This document shows positions 10,388 through 21,882 of a stretch of DNA of 64,000 bases, one piece after another. Position 1 is the stretch's first letter. Every line of letters begins with the position of its first letter. A program made the position numbers and the translations under genes. The stretch is from Thereva unica (lineage: Eukaryota; Arthropoda; Insecta; Diptera; Therevidae). The notes beneath the pieces are model-generated. The model ran no database searches and had not been told where the DNA came from. It worked only from the letters and a program-made list of their open reading frames with translations. The stretch lies in the NCBI GenBank assembly GCA_949987705.1, contig OX465282.1, positions 78,852,070-78,916,069 of the forward strand, in the 5' to 3' direction.

Positions 10388-11935
10388 TTACATCATATTT
10401 TCAATAAAGATTCCGACTTTCATATATAATTCAGAAACCTGTTATTGTTTATATCTAAACGCACTTTTCAAACGAGATGGGCAACTTATAACTGTATACT
10501 TAACTACTGTATTCAGACATCCTACAACCGAGGATAATATTCAAAACTGCAGTAACAGTTATGTTCTCAATAAAAATTCCAACTTTCATATGTAATTCAA
10601 AAACCTGTTATTGCATATATCTAAACGCACTTAGCAAACGAGATTCGAGACTTATAACTATACTCATCTGCACCCTTCAAATGCACTACACACTGAGGAT
10701 AATATTCAAAACTGCAAAAAAAAACAGTCATATTCTCAATAAATATTCCGACTTTCATATATAATTCAAAAACCTGTTATTGCTTATATCTAAACGCACT
10801 TTTCAAACGAGATTTGCAACTTATAATACTATACTTATCTAATCTCTTCATACATACTACAACTGAGGATAATATTCAAATCTGCAAAAACAGTCATATT
10901 CTCAATAAAGATTCCGACTTTCATATATAATTCAAAAACCTGTTATTGCATATATCTAAACGCACTTAGCAACCGAGATTCGAGACTTATAACTATACTC
11001 ATCTGCACCCTTCAAATGCCCTACACACTGAGGATAATATTCAAAACTGCAAAAACAGTCATATTCTCAATAAAGATTCCGACTTTCATATATAATTCAA
11101 AAACCTGTTATTGCTTATATCTAAACGCACTTTTCAAACGAGATTTGCAACTTATAATACTATACTTATCTAATCTCTTCAGACATACTACAACTGAGGA
11201 TAATATTCAAAACTGCAAAAACAGTCATATTCTCAATAAAGATTCCGACTTTCATATGTGCCCATAATTATGAAAGTGGTCTAAGTCATATATTTCTTGT
11301 TTGAAGATATTTAATGAATTGCATTTGACACACTGAATGAATTCCATATAATGTTGAAATTACAACCACTATCTAATGGTTCATTTTTGACAATTTCGTA
11401 AAAATTACATTGAATACATTTAGTTTAAACTAATGTGGTATGAAATAACTGATAAACTCATTTTTTTTAAATTTTGACTTAGACCACTTTCATAATTATG
11501 GGCACATATATAATTCAAAAACCTGTTATTGCATATATCTAAACGCACTCAGCAACCGAGATTCGAGACTTATAACTATACTCATCTGCACCCTTCAAAT
11601 GCCCTACACACTGAGGATGATATTCAAAACTGTCGAAACAGTTATATTCACAATAAAAATCCCAACTTTCATCTCTAATTCAGAAACCTGTTATTCCATA
11701 TATCTAAACACACTTAGCAAACGAGATTCGAGACTTATAACTGTATACTTAACCGCCGTTTTCAAAATGTCTCCTTACGGAGGATATTATTCAAAACGTT
11801 CGCGGAATGTATTCTTTTCCAAAAAAATTTTTTTTTTTTGGGACATTTCTATCTACATTTCAGAATCCGGCAACTTTTTATCGCCTCTATTTGAACGCCC
11901 TTACGAGAGTCATCACTTATAATCATATGAATTAG
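10388..11935. repeat. Dimeric satellite-like tandem array, about 165-170 bp monomers
   Basis: Each monomer contains CAATAAAGATTCCGACTTTC, ACCTGTTATTGC and CTGAGGATAATATTCAAAAC. Copies start near 10395, 10562, 10735, 10904, 11063, 11231 and, after an inserted MITE, at about 11645. Two variants alternate: type A (TTATATCTAAACGCACTTTTC, AATCTCTTCAGACATACTAC) and type B (CGCACTTAGCAAACGAGATTC, CTGCACCCTTCAAATG), giving a period of about 335 bp. The last monomers (11640-11935) are strongly diverged, as expected at an array edge. Confidence 0.9.
11257..11506. mobile_element. 250-bp mariner/Tc1-type MITE inserted in the satellite
   Basis: Perfect terminal inverted repeats of about 29 bp begin TGTGCCCATAATTATGAAAG and end with the complement. 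TA flanks both ends (11255-11256 and 11507-11508). Removing the element and one TA restores the satellite monomer sequence CTTTCATATATAATTC seen in sister copies, which proves insertion. There is no coding capacity; it would be moved in trans by a Tc1/mariner-family transposase. Confidence 0.93.
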
Positions 11936-12122
11936 TATTCCAAAAACTTATAGCTAGATATATGTATATATATTTATAAAAATACTTATCGCGGGTCTTT
12001 CTTTCACTTTTTCATAGTCCCTTCACTTCCAAAAAAAATCCTTCCCTTTGTTAATCCTTCGCTTTGTCAATCATCCTCTTCTAACAGGGGGAAACCGCCA
12101 ACTCATATTTTTTTTTCCAACT

Positions 12123-13456
12123 ATTTTAATACGCATCTGGAGAGGCATCTGTCTATTATCTACTGTGGGTAAAATCTTGTCCCACGTTATATTATCAAGG
12201 ATAAGAGAGGCAGTAGACCGAACGCTTAGAAGGCAGCAGGCCGGATTCAGGAAGGGCCGCTCATGTATAGACCATATTAACACCTTGAGAATCATAGTGG
12301 AGCAGTCTACTGAATTCCGATCCCCCCTTTACCTAGCTTTCTTAGATTATGAGAAAGCGTTCGACTCGGTTAATAGGAGCTTTATATGGCAGGCATTATG
12401 GCGACGTGGACTGCCTGATAAAATAATAGAATTGATAAAAGCCCTTTACAACAATTCCAAATGCAGAGTTCTCCATAATGGAAAATTATCCGACAGCTTC
12501 GAGGTGAATTCAGGAGTACGACAAGGATGTCTACTTTCGCCATTACTATTTCTTATAGTAATAAATGACATCCTTGTCGACGCTCTAGATAATAGAACAG
12601 GCGGCATACAATGGGGTTTGCTAGACCGCCTTAAGGACCTCGACTACGCGGATGATATCTGTTTGCTGGCCCACAGACATCAGGAGCTAAAAAACATGTT
12701 AAACAATTTGGCAACAGAAAGTAGTCTAGCAGGCTTAAGGCTGAATCCGAACAAAACCAAAGAAATGCGGATAAATGCAAACACACTTGAACGAACTGCG
12801 CTGAATAACCGTGACGTGGAACTGGTAGATAAATTCTGCTACCTCGGTAGCATTATTACCGAAAATGGCGGTACAGAAGAAGACGTCAGTTCCAGAATAA
12901 ATAAAGCACGAGGCGCATATGCATGCCTGTTCCGCATATGGAGATCAACGGAGATCTCAACTAACACCAAATTGCGGCTGTTCAACTCCAACGTTAAGGC
13001 AGTTCTTTTGTACGGTTGCGAAACATGGAAAGTCACCCAATTCATCACAGGGCGCCTACAAGTCTTCATCAACAGATGCCTGCGTCGTATCCTAAAAATC
13101 CGCTGGCCAGATAGAATTTCAAATGAAGAGCTATGGCGCCGTGCCGGCCAAGAAAGGATAGACGACCAAATCAGGCGAAGGAAATGGAATTGGGTTGGCC
13201 ACACCTTGCGACGCGATAACGAAAACCTAGCCAAACAGGCCCTTGACTGGAACCCGCAAGGATCCCGTCGAGTTGGAAGACCTAGAACAACGTGGAGGAG
13301 GACCCTACTAGCAGAGGCCGCAACAACTGGGAGATCCTGGTCAGAGCTGAGAGCTGTCGCGCAAAACAGAGTCCGCTGGAGGGCAACTGTTTCCGCCCTA
13401 TGTCCCATGAGGGATTAAAGGGGCACAAAGAAGAAAGAAGAAGATTTTAATACGCA
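12123..13456 (+). mobile_element. 5'-truncated RTE-like LINE with 13-bp target duplication
   Basis: The 13-mer ATTTTAATACGCA flanks the insert (12123-12135 and 13444-13456). The element starts inside its reverse transcriptase frame at 12136 and ends in a GAAGAAAGAAGAAGA-like tail only about 25 bp past the stop. A short 3' UTR and trinucleotide-like tail instead of poly-A fit RTE-group elements. Abrupt 5' truncation with a target duplication is the signature of target-primed reverse transcription. Confidence 0.9.
12136..13418 (+). pseudogene. RTE-like reverse transcriptase, N-terminally truncated
   Basis: One continuous frame of about 425 residues. It begins within the fingers (LLSTVGKILSHVIL), then QQAGFRKGRSCIDHI, FLDYEKAFDSVNR (first catalytic Asp, about 12340-12375), GVRQGCLLSPLLF (about 12510-12550) and the active site DYADDICLL (about 12640-12668). 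The C-terminal part has FCYLGSIIT, VLLYGCETW and a WNWVGHTLRR segment near a RRVGRPRTTWRRT basic stretch, characteristic of this LINE group. Endonuclease and palm start are missing. Bases upstream of 12136 in the open frame belong to flanking DNA. The part present carries no stop, so the insertion is fairly recent. Confidence 0.9.
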
Positions 13457-14275
13457 ATATTTCCTTTTCATGAATCCTAAAACAAATTAATTAGAGCACA
13501 ACAAACGCAACACTTTACCCCTAATTTTCCAGGAACCCAGGTTTCCTCGTGTCTTTCTTCTTCCTCTCAAAAAAAAATCTCTGTCTTCACTGCACGACGC
13601 ACAGTCCAAAAAATTCATCAAAAAAAGAAATTTTAACTATACACCCCATCATCCATCTCCCAGGACACTCTTCACATCCACCATAAGAAAATTCAAGAAA
13701 TTTTTTTTTTGTTTTTTTTTTTGATCTATTCTCGGATCCGACTACTCTTGACGAGATTCAGCTATCCACACCCCAGAACTCGCAGCCCTCCCAAAAAAAT
13801 TCACCCAACGACCATGACAGAATCAAAATCAACTGTTTATCCCTTCCTCTCCGTGACCAAGTCTCGACCGCTCACCAAAAGAATCAAAAACTGCCTGTCA
13901 TCACCAGAAAATTCTCCCACCATCCATCGCCGGCCCAGATCAACCCCGTTAGCTTGCATTCCTCTGCATTTCATTGTGTTTTCTTACATTTACTGGGCCA
14001 GGAAGTTGCCAGATCAGGATTAAAAAAATTTTATGAACTGATTTGTGGAATCAGCCAACAAGTGGAGGCCTTGTGGCCATTTATTTTTTATTTTTTTTTT
14101 TGATTTTGAGGTAGTAGATTTGTGTCCGAAGTTCGGTTGTGGGGGTAATTTAATGCGCTTTAGAGGCTTGCTCCATGGGGCGGCCGTTACAACACGCGCT
14201 ACTTAGACGCCGCCGGGGAGAGGGAGCGCGAAAAAAAACAAACGGACGGACGGTTTACAAGGTTAAGGTTTCATA
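13457..14275. other. No gene recognised
   Basis: Low-complexity T-rich and C-rich DNA. A frame at 13709-14023 is rich in Pro, Ser and Arg, perhaps a LINE ORF1 remnant or chance. No motif supports an assignment. Confidence 0.45.
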
Positions 14276-14342
14276 CGCAACGTGGGGCTGACCCACCCCT
14301 GAGATTGACAGTCTCATGCTCTACCGACTGAGCCAGCCGGGC
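14276..14342 (-). pseudogene. tRNA-Lys(CTT)-derived pseudogene, anticodon changed to GTC
   Basis: The minus strand reads GCCCGGCTGGCTCAGTCGG and then TAGAGCATGAGACT-GTC-AATCTCAGG. This matches animal tRNA-Lys(CTT) through the D and anticodon arms except that the anticodon is GTC. The variable loop and T arm have lost about 5 nt (GGGTCAGCCCCAC), and the 3' acceptor strand GTTGCGT no longer pairs fully with GCCCGGC. It is therefore a decayed gene or the head of a tRNA-derived SINE, not a functional tRNA. Confidence 0.8.
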
Positions 14343-15907
14343 GGTCGCGGATTGGCATAAGGCCCAATAATACATATAAACTGACCACACTTTGCTTACG
14401 ATCAAAAATGATGATTCTTCACGTAGGACTCCCGCTGTGTTGCCAAGGCGATGTGTAGGTCTTCTATGGTCTTTAAGTTTAGGAGCTGTCTGAATCATTA
14501 CTAGTCTCTGCTTCTACGAGGTCGACTATCTTCCTATCACAAGTACCCTTCGGACTATCGCGCTCGTCAACAGCCTCTGGAACATCCAAGCGCCATGCGT
14601 TCCCTGTTTGCTTCTAGGACGAGGTTGGTGTGCCAACAAGAGCTTAAAGGTTATCTGAGAAGTATTGGAATCATAGGCGAACGTCTTACAGGGTGGGCCT
14701 CGTGAGCTTTGGATGTCAGGATGATAGGGGAACTGAGTCGAGGCTATACGAACAGAGAGACTTTTGAATGGCCGCAGCCAGTTATTTCTGTGCTGAACGA
14801 GTCATAACCTGCTGGAACACGGTTTTCTTGGCAGCACAGTAGGAGTGCGGAGAATATTAAAGTCGTTAGGTCTGTCAAGTAATGAGGTCCGTATGGCGCA
14901 GACACTAGAGCACGAGGCTGGAACCTTCAGTGGGTGGTTGAGGCGTCGCGCATGGATCAATATCTGGGTTTGCGGCTAATGAAATTGGAGGACCGGGAGA
15001 GTTGAATGGAATAGTCGGTGGTAGGCAGGAAAATATTGGGGTGAGGTCATCTATTGGGAGGTCATGAACCATCCAACGAGTACGAGTTCCTTTTTATTTT
15101 TCTGGTACTTTCCATAATGACAAATTCATTTAATTATTCTTCTGTTTTATACTAATATCAAAAGTGAAATAATAAATGAGATAAAAATTAAAAATTAAAA
15201 TGAAAAATTTACAAAAACTATTTTACCATAACCATAGTACAAATACATTTTCTCCGTCCGAACCATTAATTATAAAAAAAGAATTACTTTTATTAACTGA
15301 GAAAAGAAAAAATTCTTGTAAGTTAGATTAACTGTTATTCATCAATAAAAATCAATAGAAAAATCAATAGAGAATAATTTGGAATTAAAAATTTCTTAAT
15401 ATTTTGGTTTTTGTTTCAACACAAACATCGTTATCGAAAAAAAATACAGTAGATCTATATTATTAAACATGCCACAACAACAACTCAACCAAGTTACAAC
15501 CGAGCTACAATCAAGGAGACGTCTACCTGAAAACTTGGCCCCAGACGGCCAAGTACAACAAGGGTGGTGTACCATCCGCTAGGGAAGCTACCTAAGCGGA
15601 CCTCGACGGGTACCCTATTGTTAACCGGTTAAGCCGGCGAGATGCCTTATTAGGGCTACTCGGGGGACGTATTTGCTTCATGGACCTAGGCTAAAACGCG
15701 TCACAAACCTGATCGAACTCTAGAGGGACTTCGCACATCCGTTGGTAAGATCGAGGCAATTCCACATTGTCCCGAAGGGTCCCACTGAGCGCGAGGTCTC
15801 TCGCTCGGAAGATGTCTCCTGCCTCAGGAATTCAATCCACCGACAATACCACATTGTCGTCGTCTTGAGCCCCTGATCCACGAGGTCAGCTTCCACTACT
15901 CAGCCCG
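14343..15907. other. No gene recognised; probably includes Gypsy-1 3' non-coding DNA
   Basis: 14343-15060 is moderately GC-rich with no frame I recognise. 15080-15470 is AT-rich. 15470-15907 is again GC-richer and directly follows the Gypsy-1 integrase stop, so it may be 3' untranslated DNA of that element. I compared this stretch with the region upstream of Gypsy-1 gag and found no shared LTR. Confidence 0.5.
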
Positions 15908-18900
15908 TCAGGCTTTGAGATCTTTGGCGTGGTAAATACCGATAGGTTTCCCTTTCATGTCCTCTAGTTCGTATCTCCCACTCCCAAGCTTTCGCCTCAC
16001 GCGAGCTTTCATGAATTTATCTGCTAATTTTGCGCTAAATTGTTCAACCTTGTTGCTTACAGGGAAGGTTCGGCGGTAAACCACTTGGCCGGGCGAGAAC
16101 TCTACTGCTCTGCAGCGCAGATTGTAGTGTTTCTCATGTCTCGTGTGAGCCGCGGCCAAGTGGTGTTCTATCCGGTCACGTCGTGACTGCCATCTGTCTA
16201 CTGCCGGAACTATGGTTATATCTCCCTCTTTCAAGGCACCTAAGGTCTTCAGGATAGGGTAAGCGGATCCGTGCCGGATCATTGGACACCCGAACAGGGC
16301 CTGGTATGGGGAGGTGCCAATGGACGTGTGATGGGCACTTCGTAGGGCACATTCAATTGCAGACAGGTGTAGGTCTCAATCCCGATGATCTTCTTTCAAA
16401 TATGCTCGGATAGCAGCTAATACTGAGCGATTCACCCGCTCGGAAGCGTTGGCTTGTGGGGAATAGATAGCAGTGAGTTGGTGTTTGATGCCGTAATCGG
16501 ACAACAGCTTCGCAAATTCTTTGGAGGTAAAATGACTTCCATTATCAGAAAATATCACCTCGGGGACTCCAAAGGCGTGAAAGATCTGACGTTCAAGGAA
16601 ATTTACGGCGGCTTTGGATGTTTCGCCTACTACGGGGTGGAGAAAACTGAATTTGGTGAACGCGTCTAGTACCACCAGCACAGCCGTGTGGCCTTTCTTC
16701 GTCCTCGGGTAAGGGCCCATATAATCGATGTATAAGAGTTGAAAGGGTCGGCACACATCCATGGCTTTACCCATAGGGGGCCTAAGGGGTGTGTTTGGAG
16801 CTTTCGTTTCTTTACATACTTCACAGCTCGCGATGTACTTCCTGACTTGGCTAATCATGCCGGGCCAATAATACTTTTCTCGGAGGCGTGCAAGGGTCTT
16901 GTGAACACCGCCATGGGCAGCTTGAGGGGGCCCATGAGCTGACTCGATCAAGGGAGCAGTTAATTCTGCAGGGATCCACAATTTCCAAATCAGATCGTCC
17001 GTCTCGGGGTCGCCAGTCCGTGGGGCCGAACGGTGGAATACGTATCTCTCCGAAACCTGAAGATCAGGTAACTGCCCAGCATCCCTACTGATTCTGTCAG
17101 CGAGATGTTGGTAGTCCGCTGATCTGAAGGCGGGGGACGTTAGGTCCACTTCACGACAGAAGGTCACTTCATCGACACAGTCGACTCGTGATAATGCGTC
17201 CGGCACCACGTTTTGACTACCCTTGCGGTGCTCGATTGAAAATTGGAAGCCCTGCAGCTTTAGGCTCCACCGCGCTAGGCGACCGTTTAGGTCGGTCTGG
17301 CTCATGAGCCACCTCAAGCTGGCATGGTCGGTAATTATAGTGAAGGGCTGCCCTTCCACATACGCCCGGAACTTCTTAACGCTCAGCACCGCCGCGTAGC
17401 ACTCTAGTTCCGTGATGGAATAATTACGCTGGGCGCTGTTGAGCTTCTTAGAGAAATATGCGATGGGATGTTCTTCATCGCCCTGTCTTTGGAAAAGGAC
17501 ACTTCCTACCCCCGTTTTACTGGCGTCACACTGGATGTAAAAGGGGCGGGAGAAATCTGGGGTAACCAGTAAGGGAGCAGACATCATTAACTTCTTAAGT
17601 TCCATGAATGCTTGTTGGGCTTCGTCGGACCAAGCAAATTTGCCACCTTTTAGGCAGTCCGTAATGGGTGAGGCGATGCTCGCATAGTTGCCTATGAAGC
17701 GCCTATACCATCCGGTCATGCCTAAAAAGCGTCTCACCTGCTTGGCTGACTTTGGAACTGGGAAGTCCCTGATGGCTGCCACCTTGTCGGGGTCCGTTTT
17801 TAGGGACCCATCGCCAATGATGAACCCCAAATATTTCACCTCCCTGACGCAAAACCGGCTCTTGGACAGATTTACTGTCAACCCGGAGCGACGAAGGCAG
17901 TCAGCGACCTTTTCCAACAATTTGAGGTGAGTCTCAAAGTCAGGAGACACCACCAACAAATCGTCTAAGTAGACAAACACATTTTCTCTAAGAGAGCCTG
18001 GTATCGCTTTATCCATGAGGCGACACATGCGTTGCGGAGCGTTACAAAGCCCGAACGGCATCACTGTAAATTGATACAGCGGTCTTCCTGGGACGGTGAA
18101 GACCGTCTTTTCCCTCGACTTTTCCTCTAAGGGAATTTGCCAAAAGGCGTCCTTAAGGTCAATAGCGGAGATGAACTTCGTGTCTTGCAATCGCCCCAGG
18201 AGACCGTCTATATGAGGCAGTGGATAGGCATCCTTCACTGTTACTGCATTAACCTTGCGGGAGTCCAAACAGAGGCGGACCTTTCCAGGTTTACGAACCA
18301 GGACCACGGGCGAGTTCCATGGACTGTTGGACTCTTCGATCACACCTAAACTCAACATGCGATCGACCTCCTCATACATGAGGGCCTGAATGGCGGGAGA
18401 GACCGGATAGTGCCTCTGCTTAATAGGCACCGCCTCGCCAGTGTCGATCACATGCTGTTCCAGGTGAGTTCTGCCGAGCCCACAGGTGTCGAAAGACGGG
18501 AACCGCGCTCGGGCCCGGTTCAGTCGCTCCTGTTGGGACTCCTCAAGGTGATGGCAATTGGGATCCTGCTGTGGGGTATGATGGAGTTCCCCTATTATAT
18601 GAGGGGCCAAACTAAAGGCCCTCCAAAAATCAACTCCTAGGTAAAGGTTCTGGGCCAAGCTAGGAACTACATATATGGTCATAGTGATGGTTCTCGGTCC
18701 ATAAGATACTGGGACGGTAATGAAACCGATTACGTCCTTAGGCGTACCGTCAGCTACCTGGACATCGGCGCGTAAGCGGTATAGTTTAATGGCCGGGTTC
18801 TCCTGGAGGAACAACTCCGCCCCTCTACCCAAGCAACTAATGCTGGCGCCGGTGTCCAGCAGGCCTGTTATGGTTGTACCTTGAATCTGTACGTTGACGA

Positions 18901-19120
18901 AAGGTCGATCATCCCCGTTCTCATGTAATACGGCGGCGACGATCTTTTGACTGTGTGCCCGCTTTTCCATTGCACAAAACCTAATACGCGGGGCTTTGTG
19001 AACTGGTGGTTGTTCGGCAACGTCATTAAATATTCGCTTACGGACTCGATGATAATTGGCCCATCGATGCATAAAGGAGGCTCTGACCTGCGGAGAAGGG
19101 AAGTCCGGCAGAGATTCCAT
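15908..19120 (-). pseudogene. Gypsy-1 pol: protease, RT, RNase H, integrase
   Basis: Polyprotein with protease GLLDTGASISCLG (about residues 86-98), RT with VRLCLDSRKVNAVT, FISAIDLKDAFWQIPL (Asp), MPFGLCNAPQ and the active site VYLDDLLVVS, RNase H (FYIQCDASKTGVGSVL, SITELECYAAV, TDHASLRW), the integrase HHCC zinc domain (HGGVHKTLARLREKYYWPGM to SCEVCKE), and the DDE core (YIDYMGPYP, VIFSDNGSHF, NASERVNRSV). The 914-residue frame is closed by a TGA at about 16376, where related integrases have Trp (HRDWDLHL-type). The phase continues through SPYQALFG into the C-terminal domain ending YHAKDLKA at 15908. All catalytic residues are kept. Confidence 0.88.
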
Positions 19121-19189
19121 TGTCGATAGGTCAGAGATATTAGACAGGCTGGTAGATAAATCCGGTATAAGGGGGAATTTTCAGGGACT

Positions 19190-20341
19190 AAGTCGGGCGC
19201 GAACCTCCCCGGGGCTCGCACCCAGGTTTCGGTTTCCCGAACAGACTGGACAAGAAGTAGTGTAGACTTCGGGGCGCCCACATCTATAGCAGAAAATCTT
19301 CCTATGTGGAGAAGGGCAATCCGAGAACGGGTGTCCGTCTTGATTACAGGTTCAACACGTGACGGGGCGGCGCGGAGTAGTGTCAGCCCTCATCTCTTCT
19401 ACTGCGGGTGTTGGTGTGTCGCGGAGGTAGTTGGGATGGGACAAGGCCGGTGGCTGTGGGTGTAAGTCGTCCAATTCATGCACTCGGTGCGAAGGGCGGC
19501 TCTCCTCCTTCTTGGCCCTCTGCCATCTCTCCACACGAATGCATGCTTCGCGGAGCTGGCGTAGGTCTGCGTAGGTAGATCCGATTATGGCGATCCCCAA
19601 GGTCGCGTTTAAGTTGGTCATAATGATGCGCATCAGCTCGATGGAGGGCATCGGGCGCGTTAAGCAGTTCGCCAGGGCTATTATCTTTGACGCGAAAGTG
19701 TCGTAGGTTTGGTTGAGTTGTTTAGTTTCCAGCATCTGCTTGATTATTTCATAGTCGGTTTCAAGTCCTTCGAACTGGCCTACTAGACCTGACCTGAAAT
19801 CCGCCCACAAGGGACTGGAATGTTGTCTCCGGAACTGGGTCCAGTACCAGTCCTCAGCGGGTCCGGTCAGTAAAGCGGCCACATTCCGCACCAACTCCCG
19901 TGATGATATGTCCTCATCTCGAGCTCGAGTGTCGAGTCGATAGAGAAATTCCTCTGCCGAGGTTTCTCCCGGGCGACCCGTGAACTTGAGGTTCCAGTTC
20001 AAGACTGGCGACTTTTGCCTGATGGCAGAACCGGTATATTCAGGACGGTAATGGGGGCGCTCACCGACGCTGCTGGACCGCGGAGGAATGCCACTGGGCC
20101 CCGCTCCAGGCGACGTAGGCAAGCGCAGAAAGTTAGACATAGTCTCATTTAGGGGTGCTTCCTGAGGGCCGCGCTGTTTCATCCGCTCCATTTCGTGTTG
20201 TAGGGCCGCCACTTGTTCAGCCAGGGCTGTCAACACGGCGTCCCGTTCCAGATCGCCTTCTTCAGATGGAGTGTTCTCATCGTCTCCTTCAACTTGTTTA
20301 CCTGGGGCAAATTGCCCCTTTTCATTCCGGTTCCTTGACAT
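19190..20341 (-). pseudogene. Gypsy-1 gag with zinc knuckles beyond a premature TGA
   Basis: Gag capsid-like protein: an ATG start at 20341, Gln/Met-rich coiled segment (about residues 35-60), and a retrotransposon gag domain around LNWNLKFTGRPGETSAEEFLYRL and AEDWYWTQFR. The open frame ends after RPVTC at 19352. The stop TGA sits inside the first zinc knuckle: continuing in phase gives C-stop-T-C, then GHPFSDC and a second FCYRCGRPE...SCPVC knuckle. A Trp codon is expected at the stop (CWTC). A further in-frame TGA lies near 19180, between gag and protease. Confidence 0.8.
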
Positions 20342-20695
20342 GGTAGGAAGACCGACTAACAGATAATGAATTAAAACCCAAAATTTAGGAAAATGATACG
20401 GCTTTTGTTAGCAAATTCTGTGACTGTCCAGTGACAATGGCTATCGCCTAAAGAAAAAAACTCGGAAGGAAAACCGGAAGATGATGCAGAAACTGTTTCA
20501 AATAAAAGCTGGCTTACTTTCATTCGAAATCTTTATTTTTGACATCCCACAAAAGACTTCTTTTTCTAACTTCATTTATCATAATTTCCAGGTCCAAGTA
20601 AATCAATTTACGACTGATGTTCAGTGAGCGGCGCTCACATCAAAAACTGAGCGGAATCAAATCCGATAGGAATCAGCAATCTGAGCGGAATCAAT
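20342..20695. other. Probable Gypsy-1 5' leader or partial LTR; unresolved
   Basis: Directly upstream of Gypsy-1 gag on the minus strand. It contains CAAAAATAAAGATTTCGAATG (polyadenylation-like AATAAA) about 190 bp from the gag start, consistent with LTR R/U5 sequence, but no partner copy lies on the other side. The motif GATTCCGCTCAG occurs twice near 20647-20690. Confidence 0.4.
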
Positions 20696-21348
20696 GGCCT
20701 CGATTCCCGAAAACTACGGATCGGGAACTCCCGCGGTGATTGAGACTCCCTTCACGTGAAACTCACGGTTGCTAGCGATGCTTCAATACGCCGGGAGTAG
20801 TGCCATATTAAACTGCGGAATTAAAACTCCGAAAATAAATCAGCTGGTTTTTTGACAAATGGGAAATGTCAAAGTAGACATTTGAAATTTGTGGAAAAGA
20901 ATTTTGATTTTGCGTGAAAGTTTTATTAAATTAACTAATTCGTGTCCATTAGTTAATACTCAGTTCGGTCAACATGATGTTTCTGTGGCTATTGTGTGTT
21001 TCCCTAGTGTATTTTATAATAGTGCAACTGTTCCGAAAGTGATTAAATTGGGATACATCCAGAAACGAATCCCTTACAATTTTATATATGAATCTATTTT
21101 TGTTATTTTTATTTATTTATGCTTTTTATACATGCTCAAATCACTCTACAAGTGTAATCCGCTACAATTTTCTCGCGGATTTCAAACGTCAAATTCTCTC
21201 AAGCAAATATGCAATCGCGTATTGCATAATCGCGTGAGTCTTCACTCCGAATTTTTTCGGTAATCAAATCAGCAACCGCGGAATAGGGAATCGCAAAGTG
21301 TCAAATCCGCACTCACTTCCGATTCGCCCGGATTCGGGAATCGAGGCC
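20696..21348. mobile_element. 653-bp TIR element with AAT duplication
   Basis: Perfect 16-bp inverted ends GGCCTCGATTCCCGAA at 20696 and 21348, flanked by AAT on both sides (20693-20695 and 21349-21351). A 3-bp duplication suggests a PIF/Harbinger-like or other 3-bp-target superfamily, though AAT is not the usual TWA. The internal 124-codon frame (20889-21263) resembles nothing I know, so it is treated as non-autonomous. Confidence 0.65.
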
Positions 21349-21351
21349 AAT

Positions 21352-21882
21352 ATAGGGATACTACTCTTTGGTTAAGGAGAGATTCTTTAGATTAGTTAAA
21401 ACCTTAGAAGTAGACACAATTTGCCTGGGTGTATTAAGGACTTTAATGGTGTTCATCTCAGTGATGACAGGGATGTGAGGACTACCACAAAGGAAGGCTG
21501 TTCTTAGGCGGCTGTTGAAAGAAACATCAGAGAAATTTGCGAAAAGAAGGTCAATAACAGAAGAGGAAGGGTTCACTTTTCTGGTAATACAGGTAGGTCC
21601 CAAGGCATTATGATTGGCAAAGCCTGCACTCATTGCGATCTGATGGAGAATGCGACCCCTCCCATTTGTAATATAATCGCCCCATGCCATATTTCTGGCA
21701 TTAAAATCTCCAGCAAGGATCACCTTTTGAAAAGAATTGGTAAAGCTGATTAAATTGGAAATAGCCTTTTTGAAGAGAGAATTACTGTTGGGTTTCGCAT
21801 AGACAGAAATGAGAGTGAAGTTGAAGTCCAAATTAAGAGTAGTAATAGCACACGAATCCAGAGTATTATTTGGAACCAAATA
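21352..21882 (-). pseudogene. LINE-A ORF2, C-terminal half of endonuclease
   Basis: Continuation of the endonuclease broken off at 40266, on the other side of the Academ-like insertion. Motifs: ILAGDFNARNMAWGDYITNGRG (start given in part) and the SSSVIDLLF segment, closely matching LINE-B (LGNFNSRNMAWGD, GSIIDLCF). The frame ends at a stop near 21361 and LINE sequence stops abruptly at the 653-bp TIR element, so the reverse transcriptase of this copy is missing from the window. Confidence 0.88.

Larger units (their letters stand above)
15908..20341 (-). mobile_element. Gypsy-1: Ty3/Gypsy LTR retrotransposon core, LTRs not found
   Basis: Gag, protease, reverse transcriptase, RNase H and integrase occur in the canonical Gypsy order on the minus strand, all in one reading phase and separated only by three TGA stops. 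No direct LTR pair was found around it; the 5' side is cut off by a 653-bp TIR element (20696-21348) and then LINE-A sequence. It is probably an old, end-deleted copy. Confidence 0.85.

Noticed and set aside
14276..14342. Functional tRNA-Asp(GTC) gene
   Set aside because: The body is tRNA-Lys, the T arm is shortened and the acceptor stem is mispaired.
14343..20695. LTR pair for Gypsy-1
   Set aside because: I compared both flanks by eye and found no shared sequence or TG..CA ends.
20889..21263. 124-codon ORF in the 653-bp TIR element
   Set aside because: AT-rich, no recognisable domain and no transposase motif.
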